Shown in pieces: positions 60,683 to 64,000 of a stretch of 64,000 bases of DNA. A program made the position numbers and the translations under genes. The notes beneath the pieces were generated by a model. The model worked only from the letters and a program-made list of their open reading frames with translations. It was not told the DNA's origin and searched no databases. Position 1 is the stretch's first letter, and each line of letters begins with the position of its first letter. The DNA is from Chloroflexota bacterium. Its GTDB lineage: Bacteria > Chloroflexota > Dehalococcoidia > Lucifugimonadales > JADFKI01. The stretch covers positions 1-64,000 of the forward strand of contig VXNZ01000046.1 of the NCBI GenBank assembly GCA_009840355.1, in the 5' to 3' direction.

Positions 60683-63529
60683 CTACTTCAGCGCTTCAGC
60701 CGCGTCGAACGCCTGCCTGCCCCACGAGTTTGCGCCGACAGCCGAGAACAACCTGTTCGCGATAGTCCTAGCTACGCCCGCGGGACCTTCAATATCGGGA
60801 TATTCGTCTGCGCCGGGGTGTATGAAGCGGACTAATGCTACCGTCAGATTCCGAGCGTCGATGAACCTAGCGTCGGTTAATTTTCTCTCCTCGCCACTCG
60901 ACAGATAATCCACATGCAAGCCGAGCATGTCATGGCCTATCTGATTTGCTATGAAAGCCTGCTCATGGTCATTTATGTTACCGTCAACGATAGTCCCGAA
61001 TTCACTCAGCGCGGTCGAGTAATTCAGACCGTGCCAACGCGCATTATCGACGATGTCGTATCTGGTGGCGATACAGACGATTGCGACATCCGATGTCGTG
61101 GCTTCAAGCCGGATTAGGTACTCCTGAACGATTCCATAGTAATTGCTGCGATATGTAAACGGACCGTACTCAACGACAGTCTCATAGTCACCGATATGAC
61201 TCAGGTCATCCGCGTTGCAAGCGGCTTCCTTGATGTCCGGAGCAGGCGGAGCAGGCGGTGTCGGTGTCGGTATTGGGGTGGGAGTGGCAGGCGGTGTCGG
61301 TGTCGGCGTGACCGTTCCCTCCATTTGCACCGTCAGCGTGAAGTCTCCGCCTTCGTTCGGATTGTATGTCGTCGCTTCGATGGTATAGTCGCCTGCCGCA
61401 AGTTCCTGCGATAGTTCGGATATCGTGGAACTGCCGCCGTCCTCCACTATCGCGCCGTCCGGACCATGCCCGGAGCGAATGTACAGATATGTGTTTATTT
61501 CCGATTCCAGCGTGACATCCACAACGGTATTGCCCGTGAGCGTGAATGTATAGAACCGTGCGTAGCGGTCGCCCTCGCCACCCGGAGCCGCCGTAGAAGA
61601 GAGGCAGTCCGCAGTCCACGAGCCGTCTATCGTCGCAGGGCCGGTCAGCGCTGCGATGCAGACATCGTCGGGTATCGGCGTGGCTGTGGGCGTGCTCGTG
61701 GGAGTAGGTATGATCGATGTCACATCGCTAGGCAGCTTGGCGAAGCCGTAGCCCCAAGTATTGTTGGGAACGGAGCCGCGCGCTTCAGCGTTGCTCTTCA
61801 GGTAATCGGCAATTTGTGCAGGTGTGTAATCCGGATTCTGCTGCTTGACAAGAGCGGCAAGCCCCGCAATGTGCGGAGCTGCTTGGCTCGTGCCGTAGAA
61901 GCGGCCCTCAGGACTTTCACCCGAGCGATAGGCCGCTGTCTGTCCCCCGTCCACACCCACGATTTCCGGCTTGATCCTGCCGTCCGGCGTCGGACCTTGG
62001 CTGCTGAAGAACTCGATTGTGGAAGTGTCGCTGTATCGTGTAGCGCCGACGGCGAGCATGCCGGGGTTTTTGCTTTCTGCAGGGCTAGTTATGCTGTAGC
62101 TATTGGTATGATGCTCCAGTTCGCGAATTCTCCATGCCTGCATCTGAAGCCACTCGGGTCTCCTTGCGCCCCATTGATTGACTGTCAAGCAATACTCTCC
62201 GCCTTCCTCCGAAGCGTACACAAACAGCTCAAGCGGTATATGCTCTATATCGCCGAATTGGTTATCCGTACTGGATGCGACAGGAAAATTACCGGAGGAT
62301 GTTACGCGGTTAAGCGTTAGGTCCAAGTCGCGGCTCGCGCCCATCCAGATGTCGCCCCAGCGTAGTTGGACTAGAATTACATCGCCCGGATCGAGAGTTA
62401 TGTTATTGCACTCGTCACCCGATTCGAAGCTATGCACGTTATCTCCATCAGGATCGTTAAACGTGCCATACCATGTGTCAGTCGCGCTATTGCCAGCAGA
62501 GTTGACCCAGATAATACCGCCATCTACGGCAATATCCACCGTAGTGAGTGGCCCAGATGCGAAGGGTGATATGCCATCGCCACGACCATGCCATATCCAG
62601 GTAACCGAATGATTGATCACATCCACATCGTTGGCGACCATCCATTGCGTAGCAGATTGCAAGTCGCTCCAGGATCCTGGATTAGAAATGTAGTAGGTGG
62701 CGTCCGGCGCTATGTCGAACACAGCTTCGGTTACCGCTGTACCGTGCCGACTGTCATACTCGCAGTCTGACAGGTCCGATGTGTACATCCCGAGGTCGTG
62801 GTAGCACCTAGTCTGCACCGTTGCTGGCACTTCGCTTCCCATCAGGCTAGCGAAGCCCTCGAACCCAACGTCAATGATGCCGATTTTCACGCCGACTCCG
62901 GTGAAGCCTGCGGCGTTCCAAGCAGGTGCGCCGTGCAGCGCTGCACCCTCGCTGACGATGCTGCCTTGCAGCGCCTCCGGCGGGATCATGGTTCGGATGA
63001 CGCCGACGCCGTCCTGCTCTGACGCTGCGCCTAGCAGCGATACGGGGACATACGCCTCGATGTAGTCGTCGCCGATGTTGCGCGGGGATGCCCCATTCTC
63101 TTCGAGCCAGTCGGCTATGCCTTCCGCGCTGCCCGATTCGACGAACAGCGTAACAGCGACCGATTCGCCGCTGTGCAGTGGCGCTTGCTCCGCCGCCGCC
63201 GCAAAGGACAGCGCGCCCACCGTGACCTGCTCGACCAGGCGGTTGAGGTTGGAATCGAGGTTCGGGTACGTCTGCGCCGCGCGCTCGTTGACGGGCGGCA
63301 TGTCATCGACTGGCGTCAAGTTTCGGGCGTCGAAGTCGTTGGGTGGTTCGCTGCCCGGCTGGTCTGGCGGCGGTACGGGTGTTGGTGTGGGCGTGTCCGA
63401 TGTCTGCGCGTGCGCGACACTGCCGTCGGGTTGCGGCGACAGCGGACCGCCAAACGCGCCGCTCGCCACGAGGACTATCGCGAGTGCGCCAATTACGATG
63501 GTTCCCAATAATAGGTTTCTTCGGCTCAT
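60683..63529 (-). CDS. Secreted subtilisin-family serine protease
   Basis: The 948-aa protein has a signal peptide or anchor (about 5-28), a Thr/Pro linker, and a propeptide-like region (to about 200). The S8 catalytic core has Asp in IGIIDVGFEG, His in DSRHGTAVTEAV and Ser in YGTSQAAPHIAGL, with an insert between His and Ser. A PPC-type beta domain (DRYARFYTFTLTGNTVVDVTLE) and a Thr/Pro/Ile linker follow, then a C-terminal domain of about 140 aa with four Cys. It digests protein outside the cell. All triad residues are present. Confidence 0.9.
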   Translation of the reverse strand: MSRRNLLLGTIVIGALAIVLVASGAFGGPLSPQPDGSVAHAQTSDTPTPTPVPPPDQPGSEPPNDFDARNLTPVDDMPPVNERAAQTYPNLDSNLNRLVEQVTVGALSFAAAAEQAPLHSGESVAVTLFVESGSAEGIADWLEENGASPRNIGDDYIEAYVPVSLLGAASEQDGVGVIRTMIPPEALQGSIVSEGAALHGAPAWNAAGFTGVGVKIGIIDVGFEGFASLMGSEVPATVQTRCYHDLGMYTSDLSDCEYDSRHGTAVTEAVFDIAPDATYYISNPGSWSDLQSATQWMVANDVDVINHSVTWIWHGRGDGISPFASGPLTTVDIAVDGGIIWVNSAGNSATDTWYGTFNDPDGDNVHSFESGDECNNITLDPGDVILVQLRWGDIWMGASRDLDLTLNRVTSSGNFPVASSTDNQFGDIEHIPLELFVYASEEGGEYCLTVNQWGARRPEWLQMQAWRIRELEHHTNSYSITSPAESKNPGMLAVGATRYSDTSTIEFFSSQGPTPDGRIKPEIVGVDGGQTAAYRSGESPEGRFYGTSQAAPHIAGLAALVKQQNPDYTPAQIADYLKSNAEARGSVPNNTWGYGFAKLPSDVTSIIPTPTSTPTATPIPDDVCIAALTGPATIDGSWTADCLSSTAAPGGEGDRYARFYTFTLTGNTVVDVTLESEINTYLYIRSGHGPDGAIVEDGGSSTISELSQELAAGDYTIEATTYNPNEGGDFTLTVQMEGTVTPTPTPPATPTPIPTPTPPAPPAPDIKEAACNADDLSHIGDYETVVEYGPFTYRSNYYGIVQEYLIRLEATTSDVAIVCIATRYDIVDNARWHGLNYSTALSEFGTIVDGNINDHEQAFIANQIGHDMLGLHVDYLSSGEERKLTDARFIDARNLTVALVRFIHPGADEYPDIEGPAGVARTIANRLFSAVGANSWGRQAFDAAEALK

Positions 63530-63667
63530 AGCCTTGCTGCATTCCTTTCGCCAATGGGGACAGTATGAGAATACCGCCGCTGTGTCTATTCGAGCGTTGC
63601 CATTATATACTAATGGCTATACCAATGGCGGATTATACCACTCAACCTACCCATCCTGATAAGTACC

Positions 63668-64000
63668 TTAGTTGAACACTGCCCTGTCCGTCTCGTGCGC
63701 CTTAATAAAATCCCAGTCGTATTGGACGCCTAGCCCTGGGGCTTCAGGGATGTCCACGCAGCCGTTTTCGTCTATGGCGTCCATAGCGTCGCGGTAGTCG
63801 CACTTGAACTCGGGCGTGTTGATTAGCGGCAGCTTTGGGTGCAGCAAGCCCATCTCGTAGTAGTTCGTGTTGCGCATCGACGCCATCAGGTGCCGCCTGT
63901 CCGGACCGGCTACATGCAGTTCCACATCCAAACCGAAGCCCTCAGCGGCGTGCGCTATCTTCATCGTGCCGGTTATGCCGCCGTCGTAATCCGGGTCGGC
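63668..64000 (-). CDS. Enolase-superfamily (mandelate racemase-like) enzyme, 3' end only
   Basis: The gene runs off the window edge; about 110 C-terminal residues are seen, including KIAHAAEGFGLDVELHVAG, NTNYYEMGLLHP and DIPEAPGLGVQYDWDFI. The GLGVQYDWDFI ending and the ELH strand fit the barrel end of mandelate racemase/muconate lactonising enzymes. The metal ligands lie upstream, outside the window. The substrate cannot be stated. Confidence 0.75.
   Translation of the reverse strand, partial: ADPDYDGGITGTMKIAHAAEGFGLDVELHVAGPDRRHLMASMRNTNYYEMGLLHPKLPLINTPEFKCDYRDAMDAIDENGCVDIPEAPGLGVQYDWDFIKAHETDRAVFN

Noticed and set aside
1-64000. CRISPR array or cas genes
   Set aside because: No regularly spaced identical repeats and no Cas motifs were seen; the repeats found are dispersed or terminal.

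Overview
The window reads as chromosome from an uncultured Chloroflexota bacterium, probably of the SAR202/Dehalococcoidia type. This is inference. It rests on lipoproteins with long Glu/Val/Lys linkers that run into Thr-Ala-Thr-Pro, on the gene repertoire (nuoM/nuoN, ccmF/ccmH/ccmI, MNT-HEPN, Uma2, DUF4389), and on high-GC housekeeping genes separated by short dispersed repeats. No rRNA is present to settle it.

Two landscapes are visible. Roughly 2.8-22.7 kb is an accessory defence island. It holds a DUF6602 nuclease-like gene; a minus-strand TIR / membrane protein / TIR operon (4.7-6.1 kb); a zinc-ribbon gene split in frame by a complete insertion sequence whose ends, 5-bp target duplication and transposase can all be read (6558-8312); a tightly coupled eight-gene plus-strand operon (9.6-19.3 kb); a HigBA-type toxin-antitoxin pair with a perfect 22-bp palindrome; a pentapeptide-repeat membrane protein; and a truncated transposase. 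The island is flanked by a kinase/response-regulator fusion (0.4-2.8 kb), with a decayed partial copy of it at 4.3 kb, and by a BaeSR-like two-component pair (22.7-24.8 kb).

The best candidate for an undescribed system is the eight-gene operon. Its order is helix-turn-helix protein, N6-adenine methylase-like protein, a protein with two GHKL ATPase domains (an Hsp90-like front and a histidine-kinase-like back), receiver-domain protein, ComEC-like metallo-beta-lactamase protein, SIR2 NADase-like protein, a ~200-aa linker protein, and a Rad50-like ABC ATPase. Gaps are 1-30 nt or the genes overlap, so they are probably co-expressed. The last three genes resemble the ABC-ATPase three-component (ABC-3C) layout. 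A signalling module and a methylase have been placed upstream of it.

From 24.9 kb on the content is mostly housekeeping and cell surface: two lipoproteins (one a 5'-nucleotidase), nuoN and nuoM separated by an inverted RCC1-like lipoprotein gene, MNT-HEPN, AlkA-like glycosylase, tRNA-Pro(GGG), a TPP enzyme, Uma2, an HNH lipoprotein, family-4 UDG, aroE, aroK, aroB, a TauE exporter, tgt, a threonine synthase / NIL / two HEPN / MoaD operon, an SDR, mug, thpR, a sortase, a LysR regulator, a ccmH-ccmF-ccmI operon, a subtilase and the 3' end of an enolase-superfamily gene. This half carries a dispersed repeat with core ACATTGATGGACAGG and a MITE-like repeat. Neither was noticed in the island.
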